The notes below the pieces were generated by a model. It worked only from the letters and a program-made list of their open reading frames with translations, was not told where the DNA came from and ran no database searches. Shown here one piece after another: positions 17,093 to 26,882 of a DNA stretch of 64,000 bases. The first letter of the stretch is position 1. Every line of letters starts with the position of its first letter. Source of the DNA: Anaeromyxobacter oryzae (lineage in GTDB: Bacteria; Myxococcota; Myxococcia; Myxococcales; Anaeromyxobacteraceae); the NCBI RefSeq assembly GCF_023169945.1, contig NZ_AP025591.1, forward strand, positions 1,138,501 through 1,202,500, read 5' to 3'. The position numbers were made by a program, and so were the translations under genes.

Positions 17093-18097
17093 TCACGGCG
17101 CGCCGGGCGCCGCCCCCTTCCCGGGGAACGCGGCGTCGACGCAGGCGAGGTCGGCGAGCGCTCGCCCGGCGGCATCCCGCGCCGGGACGGCCGGATCCGA
17201 GAAGGGCAGCGCGCCGTCGAGGCGCGCGGCGGGGTCGGGCCCGGCAGTGGCGCGACGCAGGTAGATCCGGAGGACGCGGTCGGGGAACTCGCGCGCGAGC
17301 GCGGCGTAGATCTCGGGGTCGCGCTCGCCGGTGTCGCCGATCAGCACGAGCTTCTGCGGGAAGCGCGCGAGCAGCGTCCGCAGGACCGGCTCCTTGTAGC
17401 CGGAGAGCGAGCCGGGCCCGAGGTTGCGGAGGAACAGCGCGGCGGGCGGGAAGCCGTTCCGCTCGAGGAAGCGCACGAGCCGCGGCGCGAGCTGCACCGG
17501 TGACCCGGAGACGAACGCCACCGCGGGCGCCGGCGTCCCCTCCGGGCGCACGACGAGGCACCGGTAGAGCGCGGCCATCCCCGGGACCGCCGGCTGCGTG
17601 TCCGCGTCCTCGAGGAACGTCGTCCGCACGGCACCGCCGGGGCGGGCCACGTTCGTCACCGCGACGGTGTCGTCGAAGTCGGTGACCAGGAGGAACGGCG
17701 CGGCGGGGTCGACGACGTGCACGACGCCGGTCGCGCCCGCACCGCCGGCGCGAACCTGCACCGGCGATGCGCCCGCGGGGAACGGAGGGCCGTCGCCGGC
17801 CGGGATCGCGACCAGGAACTCGCCGTCGTCCCCGGAGACCGCCCTCGCGGTGCGACCGAGGAACGTCACCTCGACGGCCGCGCCCTCGAGGTTCGACGCG
17901 GAGAGGGCGCGCGCGGTGCGGAGCGCTGCGGGGCCGTGCTGGCCCTGGGCCTCCTCGAGGACGCGCCCCGAGATCCAGACCAGGTCGGTCCGGCCGAGCG
18001 CGGGCGGCACGAGGAGCGCGGGCGCCTCGCGCGGCGCGGCGGGCGACGGCGCCGCGGTGAGGAGCGCGGCGGCGAGGGCGGCGGCGAGGCGGGTCAT
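17093..18097 (-). CDS. Exported App1-like phosphatidate phosphatase
   Basis: A 334-residue protein with a signal peptide (1-20). An N-terminal beta domain covers about 35-125, and a HAD-type catalytic domain of the App1 family (formerly DUF2183) follows. The motifs are DFDDTV (nucleophile Asp), SGSP, a Lys-containing GYKEP segment and LIGDTGERDPEIY. In yeast App1 this domain dephosphorylates phosphatidic acid. Here it would act outside the cytoplasm, on envelope lipids. It heads a run of minus-strand genes but is separated from cutA by 35 bp. Confidence 0.85.
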   Translation of the reverse strand: MTRLAAALAAALLTAAPSPAAPREAPALLVPPALGRTDLVWISGRVLEEAQGQHGPAALRTARALSASNLEGAAVEVTFLGRTARAVSGDDGEFLVAIPAGDGPPFPAGASPVQVRAGGAGATGVVHVVDPAAPFLLVTDFDDTVAVTNVARPGGAVRTTFLEDADTQPAVPGMAALYRCLVVRPEGTPAPAVAFVSGSPVQLAPRLVRFLERNGFPPAALFLRNLGPGSLSGYKEPVLRTLLARFPQKLVLIGDTGERDPEIYAALAREFPDRVLRIYLRRATAGPDPAARLDGALPFSDPAVPARDAAGRALADLACVDAAFPGKGAAPGAP

Positions 18098-18132
18098 CCT
18101 GCGATGCTAGCACCGCGCCGGTCGCGTCCGGG

Positions 18133-18456
18133 TCACCGCGTCTCGGCCGCGATCCACGCGAGGTACGGGGCGCTGCCCGCCGCGACCGGGATCGCGAGCA
18201 CCTCGGGAACCTGGTACGGGTGCAGCGCGAGGACGCGCTCGCGCAGCGCCTCGAACCGCGCGCGCGTGGTCTTGAGCAGCAGGAGCGCCTCCACGTCGTC
18301 CTGCACCTTCCCGTCCCAGCGGTAGATCGAACGGAGCCCGGGGACGACGTTCCCGCAGGCGGCGAGCCGCTCCTCGACGAGGGCGCGCGCGAGCTCCGCC
18401 GCCTTGTCGGCGGACGGCGCGGTGACGAGGACGACGAGGGCGTCGGTCGGGTCCAT
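18133..18456 (-). CDS. cutA: Divalent cation tolerance protein CutA
   Basis: A 107-residue protein of normal length for the trimeric CutA1 family. Typical features are VTAPSADKAAELARALVEERLAACGN near the start, YRWDGKVQDDVEALLLLKT in the middle and HPYQVPEVLAIP near the end. The family was linked to copper tolerance in E. coli; its biochemical role is still unclear. It starts 9 bp after the acyl-CoA dehydrogenase stop and is probably cotranscribed with it. Confidence 0.95.
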   Translation of the reverse strand: MDPTDALVVLVTAPSADKAAELARALVEERLAACGNVVPGLRSIYRWDGKVQDDVEALLLLKTTRARFEALRERVLALHPYQVPEVLAIPVAAGSAPYLAWIAAETR

Positions 18457-18465
18457 GGCGTCCTT

Positions 18466-19626
18466 CTACAGCCCCGCCGCGCGCGAGACGATCTCCTTCA
18501 TGATCTCCGACGTTCCGCCGGCGATGGTCAGCACGCGGATGTCGCGCCAGGCCCGGGCGATGTCGGTCTCGAGGACGTAGCCCATCCCGCCGTGGAGCTG
18601 CATGCAATCGTAGGCGACGCGCTGCGCGAGCTCGCAGGCGAAGAGCTTCGCCATCGAGATCTCCTTCACGGCCGGCTCCCCCCGGTCGAACAGGTCGCAC
18701 GCGCGGTAGGTGAGCCACCGCGCGGCCTCGATCGCGGTGAGGTGCTCGGCGAGCCGGTGACGCCAGGCCTGGAACTTCACGATGGGACGGCCGAACGCGG
18801 TCCGCTCCTCGCCGTAGCGGATGGCGTCGTCGACCATGAGCTGCATCGCGGCGACCGCCTGGACCGCGGCGACGAGGCGCTCGCCCTGGAAGTTCGCCAT
18901 CACGTGGTAGAAGCCCTGGTTCTCCTCCCCGAGCAGCCAGCGCGCCGGGACGCGGCAGTCCTCGAAGTAGAGGACCGCGGTGTCCGACGAGGGGTTCCCC
19001 ACCTTCTCGAGGACCTTCGAGACGGCGAACCCCTTCACGTCGGTGGGGAAGAGGAGCAGCGAGATCCCCTCGTGCCCCGGGCCGCCCGTGCGCACCGCCA
19101 TCGTGAGGAAGTCGGCGCGGGCGCCGTTCGTGATCCACATCTTGGATCCGTTCACGACGAGGTCGTCGCCGTCGCGACGCGCCGTCGTGCGGATGGCGGC
19201 CACGTCCGAGCCCGCGTCGGGCTCCGAGATGGCGAGCGCCGCGATCCGCTCGCCGCGGATCGCCGGCCCGAGGAACTCGCGCTTCTGCTCGTCGGTCCCG
19301 ATCTCCCCGATCACCGGGATCGCCATCTCCCCGTGGACGAGCATCCCCGCCATGAGGCCCGAGTTCCGGCACCGGACCAGCTCCTCGGCGTAGGCGACCA
19401 CGTACCAGTAGTCGAGGCCCGAGCCGCCGTACGCGGGGTCGTGCCGGATCCCGAACAGGCCGAGCTCCGCGAACGTCCTGAAGAGCGACTTCGGGAACGC
19501 GCCGGCGTCGTCCCACTCCTTCGCGTGCGGGGCGAGCTCCTGCTCGCAGAAGGCCCGGACCGTCCGCCGGAACGCCTGGTGATCCTCGCCGAACGGCTCG
19601 AATCCGGTCTTCCGCGTCTCACCCAT
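18466..19626 (-). CDS. Acyl-CoA dehydrogenase
   Basis: A 386-residue FAD enzyme that introduces the alpha,beta double bond into an acyl-CoA. The N-terminal helical domain, the middle domain with ALAISEPDAGSDVAAI and WITNGARADF, and the C-terminal helical domain with QLHGGMGYV and the FAD-contacting ending IAGGTSEIMKEIV are complete. The substrate cannot be fixed; fatty-acid or branched-chain acyl-CoA is likely. It probably forms an operon with cutA. Confidence 0.93.
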   Translation of the reverse strand: MGETRKTGFEPFGEDHQAFRRTVRAFCEQELAPHAKEWDDAGAFPKSLFRTFAELGLFGIRHDPAYGGSGLDYWYVVAYAEELVRCRNSGLMAGMLVHGEMAIPVIGEIGTDEQKREFLGPAIRGERIAALAISEPDAGSDVAAIRTTARRDGDDLVVNGSKMWITNGARADFLTMAVRTGGPGHEGISLLLFPTDVKGFAVSKVLEKVGNPSSDTAVLYFEDCRVPARWLLGEENQGFYHVMANFQGERLVAAVQAVAAMQLMVDDAIRYGEERTAFGRPIVKFQAWRHRLAEHLTAIEAARWLTYRACDLFDRGEPAVKEISMAKLFACELAQRVAYDCMQLHGGMGYVLETDIARAWRDIRVLTIAGGTSEIMKEIVSRAAGL

Positions 19627-19649
19627 CGTTCACCCCGGGCAGAGCCTGC

Positions 19650-19745
19650 TCCGTGCCCGTCAACGTACCCGCGGGCCCTGCCCGTGGCCCGACTCCCGTG
19701 GCCCGTGGACGCTGGACCGTGCCCGCGAGGGTGTGCCCAGCCGAG
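19650..19745. repeat. GTG/CCC repeat block
   Basis: Between the acyl-CoA dehydrogenase start and the stop of the chalcone-isomerase-like gene. It contains CGTGCCCGTCAACGT, then CCCGTGGCCCG twice, then CCCGTGGACGCTGGACC. Its order and wording resemble the block at 2740-2790 and, at the first unit, the block at 46575. Confidence 0.65.
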
Positions 19746-19751
19746 CGGACC

Positions 19752-20300
19752 CTACCGGCCGAGCATCCGCTTCTTCAGGTCGCCGTCGGCGGGCTTCGGC
19801 CCGAGCCAGTTCCGGAACAGGGCATCGGCGAAGACCTTCCCTTCCACCGTCGCGGTGCCCGCCGGCCCGGTGACGGTGGTCCCCTCCCCCGGCACGTACG
19901 TCACCACGATCTCGCCACCCCGCTTCACGTCGCCGATCGCGGGCCCGATCCGCTCGAGCCCCCGCTCGAGCTCCGGGAGCTGCGCGCGCGAGTTCGCCTC
20001 GAACCCGTCGTGGAACGCGCCGAGGATCGACTTCCGGTCCACGTCGCGCAGGAACACCATCCGCACGCGCTTCGGCGCGTCCGCGCCGACGATCGCCTCG
20101 CCGTCGGACGAGGCGGTGGTGACGTACAGCGCGCCGACGTAGACCTGGATCCAGAGCTTCTTCCGGACGCCGGCGCCGTTCAGGCGGAGCTCCTGCCCGG
20201 CGACCGTCACGCTGTCCGGGAGCTTGACTCCGGAGACGTCGCGGGCGAGGGCGGGGCCGGCGGAGAGGACCACGGCGAGCACGGCAGCGGTGGTGCGCAT
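19752..20300 (-). CDS. Exported chalcone-isomerase-like protein
   Basis: A 182-residue protein with a signal peptide (about 1-20). The chalcone isomerase-like fold (Chalcone_3 type) is recognisable from ELRLNGAGVRKKLWIQVYVGALYV, the usual beginning of the bacterial members, and the closing FADALFRNWLGPKPAD. Bacterial members are periplasmic, often bind fatty acids or heme, and are not flavonoid enzymes. The true role is unknown. Confidence 0.85.
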   Translation of the reverse strand: MRTTAAVLAVVLSAGPALARDVSGVKLPDSVTVAGQELRLNGAGVRKKLWIQVYVGALYVTTASSDGEAIVGADAPKRVRMVFLRDVDRKSILGAFHDGFEANSRAQLPELERGLERIGPAIGDVKRGGEIVVTYVPGEGTTVTGPAGTATVEGKVFADALFRNWLGPKPADGDLKKRMLGR

Positions 20301-20407
20301 GTTGACTCCTCGTGACGGTGGACGGGACGACTGTAGCGCGCGCGAGCGGCCGCGGCGCGGCTCGCCCCGTCGGGGGACGCGCGCCTCGCCCTCCCCCGCC
20401 GGCGGGA

Positions 20408-22912
20408 TCACGCGAGCAGCTGCAGGATCCGCTCGGGGTCCGCCGGCTTCGCGACGTGCCCGTCGAACCCGGCGTCCGCCGCGCGCGCGAGGTCCTCCGG
20501 CTGCGCGTAGCCGCTCACCGCGATGAGCTGCGCGCCGTTTCCCGCCCCGTTCCGGAGCGCGGTCGCGACCTCGTAGCCGCTCATCCCCGGGAGCCCGATG
20601 TCGCACAGGATCACGTCGTACCGCGTCGCCCCCGCCATCCGGATCGCGGTCGGGCCGTCGAACGCGACGTCGGCGGTGTGCCCGCGCACCTCGAGGAGCT
20701 GGGCGAGGGACTCCGCGGCGTCCCGGTTGTCGTCGACGACGAGGACCCGGCGCCCCGCGCCCGGGGTCGTCTCGCCCGCGGGCGCGCTCCTCGCCTCCGG
20801 GGTGGACGCGAGCGGCAGGATGACGACGAGCTCCGCGCCGCGCCCGGGCCCGGCGCTCTCGGCGCGGACGCTCCCCCCGTGCAGCTCCACGATCCCCTTC
20901 ACGAGCGCGAGCCCGAGCCCGAGGCCACCCTGCGTCCGCGCCAGCGAGCGCTCCGACTGCACGAACGGCTCGAAGACGCGCTCGAGCAGCTCGGGCTCGA
21001 TCCCCACGCCCGTGTCGCGCACCCGGAGCTCCGCGATCCCGTCGCCGGCCCGCACCGAGACTTCGACCCGCCCGCCGGGCGGGGTGAACTTGCCCGCGTT
21101 GTGGAGCAGGTTGCCCACGACCTGCGCCAGCCGCGTCTCGTCCGCGTGGACCCAGAGCCTCGCCGGCGGCACCTCCACCACGAGCTCGAGGTCGCGGCTC
21201 GACAGGACCGCCCGGAGGTCCTCGGCGGTGCGCCGCACGACGTCCGCGACGTCGATCCGCTCGCGGCGGAGCTCGATCTTGCCGCGCGCGATGCGGGTGA
21301 CGTCGAGGAGGTCGTCGACGAGCCGGGTCAGGTGCTCCGTCTGGCGCTGGATGACGGCGCGCGCGCGGCGCGCCGGCTCGCCCGCCGGGTCGGCGTGGTT
21401 CAGGATGTAGACGCTGTTGCGGATCGGCGCGAGCGGGTTGCGGAGCTCGTGCGAGAGCATCCCGAGGAAGTCGTCCTTGCGGCGGTCGGCCTCTCGCAGG
21501 CTCTGCTCGCTCTGCCGCAGCGCGCGCTCCGCGTCGCTGCGGAGCCGCTCCTGCCGCATGGCGTCGAGCGCGTACGAGAGGTCGGCGCAGAGCGCCTCGA
21601 GCAGGTTCACCTGCTTCGGCGTGAAGGCGCCCGGCTCCGCTGCGTAGAACGTGAGCGCGCCGATCACCTGGTCGCCGCGCGCCAGTGGGAACGCGGCGGA
21701 CGCGCGGAGCCCGTACCGCAGGGTGGGCTGCCGCCACGGCCAGGTGGACGGGTTGACGCCGAAGTCGTCGTTGATCACGGGTCGACGCTCGCGGACGCAC
21801 ACGCCGGTGGGCCCCTGGCCCAGCGGGCCGTCCACCTCGACCTCGATCTCGCCGAGGTAACCGGCTGCCCGCCCCCACGACGCCGCAGGCACGATCCGGC
21901 GATCCCGCACGAGGCCCACCCAGACCAGGGGGAAGCCGCCCTCGTCGGCGACGATCCTGCAGACCTCCTCGTAGAGGGCCTGCTCGTCGCGGATCCGGAC
22001 GATCGCCTCGTTCACCCGGCTCAGGACGGCGTAGAGCCGCGTGACGATCTTCAGCTCCTCCTCGGCGCGCTTCCGCTCGGTGACGTCGCGCGCCACCACG
22101 ACCGACCCGACGATCTCGCCGTCGCGGCGGAGAGGGCCGAAGCTGTAGCTGCCGACCCAGGTCTCGCCGGTGTCCTTCCGCCGGAGGACGTACTCGGCGT
22201 TGGTGACGGTCTCGCCCCGGAGCGCCCTCGGCACGGCCCACCGCTCCACCGGCGCGCGCGCGCCGTCCGCCGTGAAGACCTCGAGGAGGTCCGGGTACTC
22301 CCCGAACGTCCGGGCGCACTCGTCCCTGCTCGCGAACCGGTGGAACGTCGCGAACGCGTCGTTGAACTCGACGAACCGTCCCTCCGCGTCCGAGATGAAC
22401 ACCGCGTCCGTCATGCTGGCGAGCGCGGAGTCGAGCTTCGCCCTGCTCTCCCGCGTCGCCTGCTCGGCGATCGTCCGGCCGGTGACGTCCAGCACCAGGG
22501 AGAGCGCCGAGACGAGCCGCCCGGCGGAGTCGTGGATGGTCGAGTTGTACCACTCGCAGTGGACCACCGAGCCGTCCTTGCGGAGGTTCCGGTTCGCGTT
22601 CACGTTCACGGGGCGGGCGCCGCTCGACATGTCCCGCATGACCGCGCGCACGGAGGGCCAGTCCTCCTCCGGGACCCATGGGATCTCGTCGAGCCGCCGA
22701 CCGAGCACGTCCGCCGCCGCCCACCCGAGGATCTCCTCGGCGCGCCGGCTGAAGCGCGTGACGCGGTACTCCGAGTTCCACTCGACGACCCCGAGCGGCA
22801 TCGTCTCGACGTGCACCCGGAGCCGCTCGTGAGCTTCCCGGAGCGCCTCCTGCTCTCGCTCTCGCGCTTTCGAGCGCGTCGCGCGCGAGCGCGGCGCAGG
22901 CCTTCGGGCCAT
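20408..22912 (-). CDS. Hybrid sensor histidine kinase (PAS-PAS-GAF-HisKA-HATPase-REC)
   Basis: An 834-residue cytoplasmic kinase. Two PAS domains (about 25-140 and 150-270) are followed by a GAF domain (about 290-440), a short coiled coil, HisKA with SHELRNP (His488), HATPase (GGLGLGLALVKG) and a C-terminal receiver with Asp771 (CDIGLPGMSG). The start at 22912 (MARRPAPRSRATRSKAREREQEA) is the first with a sensible N-terminus. It is divergent from a second kinase gene with a 212-bp gap. No separate regulator with an output domain is adjacent. Confidence 0.9.
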   Translation of the reverse strand: MARRPAPRSRATRSKAREREQEALREAHERLRVHVETMPLGVVEWNSEYRVTRFSRRAEEILGWAAADVLGRRLDEIPWVPEEDWPSVRAVMRDMSSGARPVNVNANRNLRKDGSVVHCEWYNSTIHDSAGRLVSALSLVLDVTGRTIAEQATRESRAKLDSALASMTDAVFISDAEGRFVEFNDAFATFHRFASRDECARTFGEYPDLLEVFTADGARAPVERWAVPRALRGETVTNAEYVLRRKDTGETWVGSYSFGPLRRDGEIVGSVVVARDVTERKRAEEELKIVTRLYAVLSRVNEAIVRIRDEQALYEEVCRIVADEGGFPLVWVGLVRDRRIVPAASWGRAAGYLGEIEVEVDGPLGQGPTGVCVRERRPVINDDFGVNPSTWPWRQPTLRYGLRASAAFPLARGDQVIGALTFYAAEPGAFTPKQVNLLEALCADLSYALDAMRQERLRSDAERALRQSEQSLREADRRKDDFLGMLSHELRNPLAPIRNSVYILNHADPAGEPARRARAVIQRQTEHLTRLVDDLLDVTRIARGKIELRRERIDVADVVRRTAEDLRAVLSSRDLELVVEVPPARLWVHADETRLAQVVGNLLHNAGKFTPPGGRVEVSVRAGDGIAELRVRDTGVGIEPELLERVFEPFVQSERSLARTQGGLGLGLALVKGIVELHGGSVRAESAGPGRGAELVVILPLASTPEARSAPAGETTPGAGRRVLVVDDNRDAAESLAQLLEVRGHTADVAFDGPTAIRMAGATRYDVILCDIGLPGMSGYEVATALRNGAGNGAQLIAVSGYAQPEDLARAADAGFDGHVAKPADPERILQLLA

Positions 22913-23124
22913 CGCGGTACCCCGGGGGAAGGTGAGACCGCATCGTACCCCGGACGTTCGCACCGGTCGCCACCGCGGTGATGCCGCCGCGTGCGCCGCC
23001 GCTCCGATGGGGCGGGCAGGCGCTGCCCCGATCGGACGTCGTCCGGGCGCGTGTGCACCGGCCAGTGCGACGGCGGAATACATGGCCGCCGAGGTCGGTT
23101 TGGCCCGCGGAGGACTCCCCGCCC

Positions 23125-25680
23125 GTGTTCCGGACCATCCGCTCGCGCCTGTACCTCGTCGTCGGCCTCGCCGCCGTCACGTTCGTCGCGCTCGCGGTCC
23201 ACGCCGCGTCGGCGGCGTGGAGGGCGCGCCGCGACGGGGAGCTCGGCGCGAACCTCGAGGTCGCGAGGACGGTCGCGGGCACGCTGCGGATCTACGTGGA
23301 GGACCTGTTCCACGACGCGGGCACCCTCGGCCGCACCATCGCGAGCGGGCGGCTCTCGCGCGACGACTCCGACCGGCTCCTCGCCGACGCCGTGAGCGAC
23401 TACCCCTCGGTTCGCGAGTTCAGCTGGGTCGGGCTCGACGGCCGGATCGCCTTCTCCTCGAACCCGTCGTCGGTCGGGATCTCGATCGCGGATCGCGACT
23501 ACTACCAGCGCGTGCTCGCCGGCGAGGACCGCGTGCTCTCGGATCTCCTCCTCGCCCGCGTCGACGGCCGGCCCGGGGTCGTCGTCTCCCGCGCGATCCG
23601 GCGGCCCGGTGGCGCGCTCGCCGGGACGATCATCGCGCTGATCGCGCCGGAGCGGTTCGGCGGGCGCGCGCTCCCGCCGGCGCGGGAGGGGAGCGCCGGC
23701 GTGGCGATCGTCGATCGCGGCGGCCGGCTCGTGTTCCGCTCGCCCGAGCTCGACCTCGACTGGGAGGCGCGCCGCGTCGCGCCGACGCAGCCGATCGTCG
23801 CCGCCGCGCTCGCGGGCCGCGAGGCGTCGGGGGAGGTGCGCGGCGAGGCCGGCGACGTCCGCCTCGGCGCCGCGGCGCCCGTCGCGCCGTTCGGGTGGGC
23901 GGTCCGTGCGAGCCGCTCCGCGGACGAGGCGCTCGGCCCGCTCCGTCGCGAGATGGCGATCGTGCTCGCGGCGGGCGTCCTCGTGTCGCTGCTCGCCGTC
24001 GGCGCGTCGAGCGTCGTCGGCAACCGCACCGTGGCCGCGCTCCGCAGGCTCGAGCGGCACGCGGACGCGCTCGGCCGCGGCCGACGTCCCCGGCGCCCGC
24101 TCCGCGGCCCGGAGGAGATCACCCGCCTCGGCCGCGCGTACGAGCGGATGGCGGAGGGGCTCCTCGCGGCGCAGCACCGCTTCCGGACGGCCTTCGAGGA
24201 GGCGCCCACCGGGATCGCCGTCCTCGATCCGGTCGACCTGCGCATCCGGTGGGCGAACCGCGCGTGCCTCGCCTTCGTGGAGGCGCCGCACCGTACCGGC
24301 GGCCTCGAGGGGCGCCGGTACGAGGACGTGGTTCCGGGCGCCGCGCAGGCGGGGCTCCTCGACCGGTTCCGCGCCGTCGCGCGCGGCGAGGGCCCGCAGG
24401 AGGAGGAGGAGCAGCGCTTCGACGGCTTCGCGCGCGGCCCGACGTGGTGGCGGTGGTCGCTCCGCGCCATCCCGGCGGACGGCGGCGGCGAGGAGCTGCT
24501 CCTCGTCGTCTCCGACGTCACCGAGCAGGTGCGCGCGCGGGAGCAGCTCGAGTCGGACCGCCGCCGCCTCGAGTGCCTCCTCAAGACGTTGCCCGCCGGC
24601 GTCTTCATCGCCGACGCGAGCGGCCAGCTCGTGCAGGCGAACGACGAGGCCCGCCGGATCTGGGGTGGCCGCGCGCCGCTGCGAGAGCCGCGCGGCCACG
24701 TCGCTTACCGCGGCCGCCTCGTCGAGACGGGCGCGCCGCTGGAGGCGCGGGACTGGCCCACGCAGCGCGCGCTCACGACGGGCCGGCCGGTGCCGCCGCA
24801 GCTGGTCGAGATCGAGCGGTTCGACGGCGGGCAGGCCACGATCCTCACCGGCGCGCAGCCGATCCTCGACGCCGCGGGGCAGGTCACCGGCGCCGTCGCC
24901 ACGGCGCTCGACGTGACCGAGCTCCGGCGCGCCGTCCGGCACCGCGACGAGGTCCTGCAGATCGTGAGCCACGACCTCCGCAACCCGCTCGCCACCGTGA
25001 TGCTCGGGGCGGCGACCCTGGCGCGCCTGCCGGACGGCCCCGCGGCGGCGGCGCAGACGCGCCGCGCCGCTGGCCGGATCTCGGTGGCCGGCAAGCGGAT
25101 GCGACGGCTCATCGAGGACCTCCTCGACCTCACGAACCTCGACGAGGGGCGCCTCTCGATCCGCGCGGAGCCGTGCGATCCGGCCGACCTGCTCGGCGCT
25201 GCCGCGGAGGAGGTGCGGGAGGCGGCGCGCGAGAAGGGGCTCGACCTGTGCCTGTCGGCGAGCCCGGGACTGCCCGAGGTCGTCGCGGATCGCGACCGCA
25301 TCCTCCAGGTGCTCGGGAACGTCGCGTCGAACGCCGTGAAGGCCACCGACAGCGGCGCGGTCTGCCTCGCGGCGGAGGCCTGTGGCGACGCGGTCGTCTT
25401 CCGGGTCAGGGACACCGGACCGGGCATCCCGGAGGAGGAGCTGCCCCACGTCTTCGACCGGTTCCGGCGCGGCGCGGATGCCGCGTGGCACGGCACCGGC
25501 CTGGGGCTCGCCATCGCTCGCGCGCTCGTGGAGGCGCACGGCGGCGCGATCCGCGCCGAGTCGAGCCCGGGCCAGGGCACGACGGTGACGTTCACCCTGC
25601 CTGCCGTGCGCCGCGACGACGAGCCGCAGGAGCACTGCACCGACCCGGCGGAAGCGGAGCTCGGCGCGACGGCCACCTAG
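23125..25680 (+). CDS. Membrane sensor histidine kinase (Cache-HAMP-PAS-PAS-HisKA-HATPase)
   Basis: An 851-residue transmembrane kinase. An N-terminal membrane helix (about 8-30) is followed by a periplasmic Cache-type domain (about 35-270, with FSWVGLDGRIAFSSNP and DRDYYQRV). A second helix (about 280-300), a HAMP-like segment, two PAS domains, HisKA with SHDLRNP (His616) and HATPase (GTGLGLAIA) follow. I chose the GTG at 23125 because GGAGG lies 11 bp upstream and the protein then starts with a proper signal-anchor. The stop shares a CTAG with the convergent topoisomerase gene. Confidence 0.9.
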   Translation: MFRTIRSRLYLVVGLAAVTFVALAVHAASAAWRARRDGELGANLEVARTVAGTLRIYVEDLFHDAGTLGRTIASGRLSRDDSDRLLADAVSDYPSVREFSWVGLDGRIAFSSNPSSVGISIADRDYYQRVLAGEDRVLSDLLLARVDGRPGVVVSRAIRRPGGALAGTIIALIAPERFGGRALPPAREGSAGVAIVDRGGRLVFRSPELDLDWEARRVAPTQPIVAAALAGREASGEVRGEAGDVRLGAAAPVAPFGWAVRASRSADEALGPLRREMAIVLAAGVLVSLLAVGASSVVGNRTVAALRRLERHADALGRGRRPRRPLRGPEEITRLGRAYERMAEGLLAAQHRFRTAFEEAPTGIAVLDPVDLRIRWANRACLAFVEAPHRTGGLEGRRYEDVVPGAAQAGLLDRFRAVARGEGPQEEEEQRFDGFARGPTWWRWSLRAIPADGGGEELLLVVSDVTEQVRAREQLESDRRRLECLLKTLPAGVFIADASGQLVQANDEARRIWGGRAPLREPRGHVAYRGRLVETGAPLEARDWPTQRALTTGRPVPPQLVEIERFDGGQATILTGAQPILDAAGQVTGAVATALDVTELRRAVRHRDEVLQIVSHDLRNPLATVMLGAATLARLPDGPAAAAQTRRAAGRISVAGKRMRRLIEDLLDLTNLDEGRLSIRAEPCDPADLLGAAAEEVREAAREKGLDLCLSASPGLPEVVADRDRILQVLGNVASNAVKATDSGAVCLAAEACGDAVVFRVRDTGPGIPEEELPHVFDRFRRGADAAWHGTGLGLAIARALVEAHGGAIRAESSPGQGTTVTFTLPAVRRDDEPQEHCTDPAEAELGATAT

Positions 25681-26840
25681 CCCTCGCCGCGCTCCGCACC
25701 GCGCGCGGCGCGGCGGAGCGGCTTCGCCGTCGTGCCGGTCGGGCGCGTCGCGCGCCGCGGTCCGGGCGCCGGCCGGCCACCGCCCTCGAGGGCCCGCAGC
25801 GGGGGCGCCGCGCGCGGGGAGGCCTCGCGGAGGAACGCCACGAGCGCGCGCTCCGTCTCGTGAAGCGCGCCGGGCGGCGCCTCGATCACCTCGGCGTCGG
25901 CGAGGGCGCACCGAAGGACCTTCCCCCTCGCGAACCCGTCGAGCACCGCGGGGCTGATGTACGAGCTCCGCGCCACCGCGGGCGTGTTGCCGAGCCGCTG
26001 CGCGACCTGCTTCACCGCCGCGGTCGCGACCGACCTCGACGAGGTCCGGCCCGGCACCATCTCCCCGCGCGCCCCGGCGAGCGCGGTGGCGCAGAGCAGC
26101 GTCCCGGCCCACGTCCGGAAGTCCTTCGCCGTGAACGGCGCGCCGGCCGCGGCGCGGATGTACGCGTTGAGGTGGCGCCGGCGGACGTCGACGATCTCGC
26201 CGTCCTCCACGAACTTGAAGACGTCGCGCCCAGGCACCGCGAGGAGCTCCTTCACGAGGCGCACGACGCGCGCGTCGCCCAGCTCGCGGACCTGCCGCTT
26301 CCCCGACTTGCCGCGGTAGTCGAAGACGAGCCGGTCGCCCTCGATCTTCACGTGGCGGGGGCGGATCGTCGCGAGGCCGTAGCTGCGGTTCTCCCGTGCG
26401 TAGGCCTCGCTGCCGGGGCGCATGAAGCAGCGCTCGAGGACGAGGACCATCGCCGCGAGGACGCGGGCCCGCACGAGGCCGCGACGCCGCATGTCGCGAT
26501 CCACGGCCGCCCGGATCCGCGGCAGCGCCTCCGCGAAGCGCAGCAGGCGCCGGTACTTCGCCGACGCCTGCCGCTTCATGAACTCCCGGTGATAGCGGTA
26601 CTGCCACCGGCCCGCCGCGTCGCGGCCCACGGCCTGGAGCTTCGCGCCGGGCGCGGGGCTCACGTGCACGTCGGTCCACGCGGGCGGCAGCCGGAGCGCG
26701 CGGATCCGCTCCGTGTCGGCGCGGGGGACCGGTCGACCGTCCGGGCGGACGTACCGGAACCCCGTCCTCGGCGTCCCGAGGCGCCGGATCCCCTCGCGCT
26801 GGAGCCTCTCGAGCGCTCTCATCCCCTCATGAGCTAGCAC
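25677..26840 (-). CDS. DNA topoisomerase IB
   Basis: A 387-residue bacterial type IB topoisomerase of the poxvirus-like class, which relaxes supercoils by a transient 3'-phosphotyrosyl nick. The N-terminal domain has TGFRYVRPDG and LPPAWTDV. The catalytic domain has YDYRGKSGK-type and KDFRTWAGT motifs and the active tyrosine in RSSYISPAV. An Arg/Pro-rich tail of about 60 residues follows. The start may be the GTG at 26840 or the ATG at 26822. The 3' end overlaps that of the convergent kinase gene by four bases. Confidence 0.93.
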   Translation of the reverse strand: MLAHEGMRALERLQREGIRRLGTPRTGFRYVRPDGRPVPRADTERIRALRLPPAWTDVHVSPAPGAKLQAVGRDAAGRWQYRYHREFMKRQASAKYRRLLRFAEALPRIRAAVDRDMRRRGLVRARVLAAMVLVLERCFMRPGSEAYARENRSYGLATIRPRHVKIEGDRLVFDYRGKSGKRQVRELGDARVVRLVKELLAVPGRDVFKFVEDGEIVDVRRRHLNAYIRAAAGAPFTAKDFRTWAGTLLCATALAGARGEMVPGRTSSRSVATAAVKQVAQRLGNTPAVARSSYISPAVLDGFARGKVLRCALADAEVIEAPPGALHETERALVAFLREASPRAAPPLRALEGGGRPAPGPRRATRPTGTTAKPLRRAARGAERGEG

Positions 26841-26882
26841 CCGCGCCGCGGCGGGCCAGGGCGCGGGGGGAGACGCCCGCGC

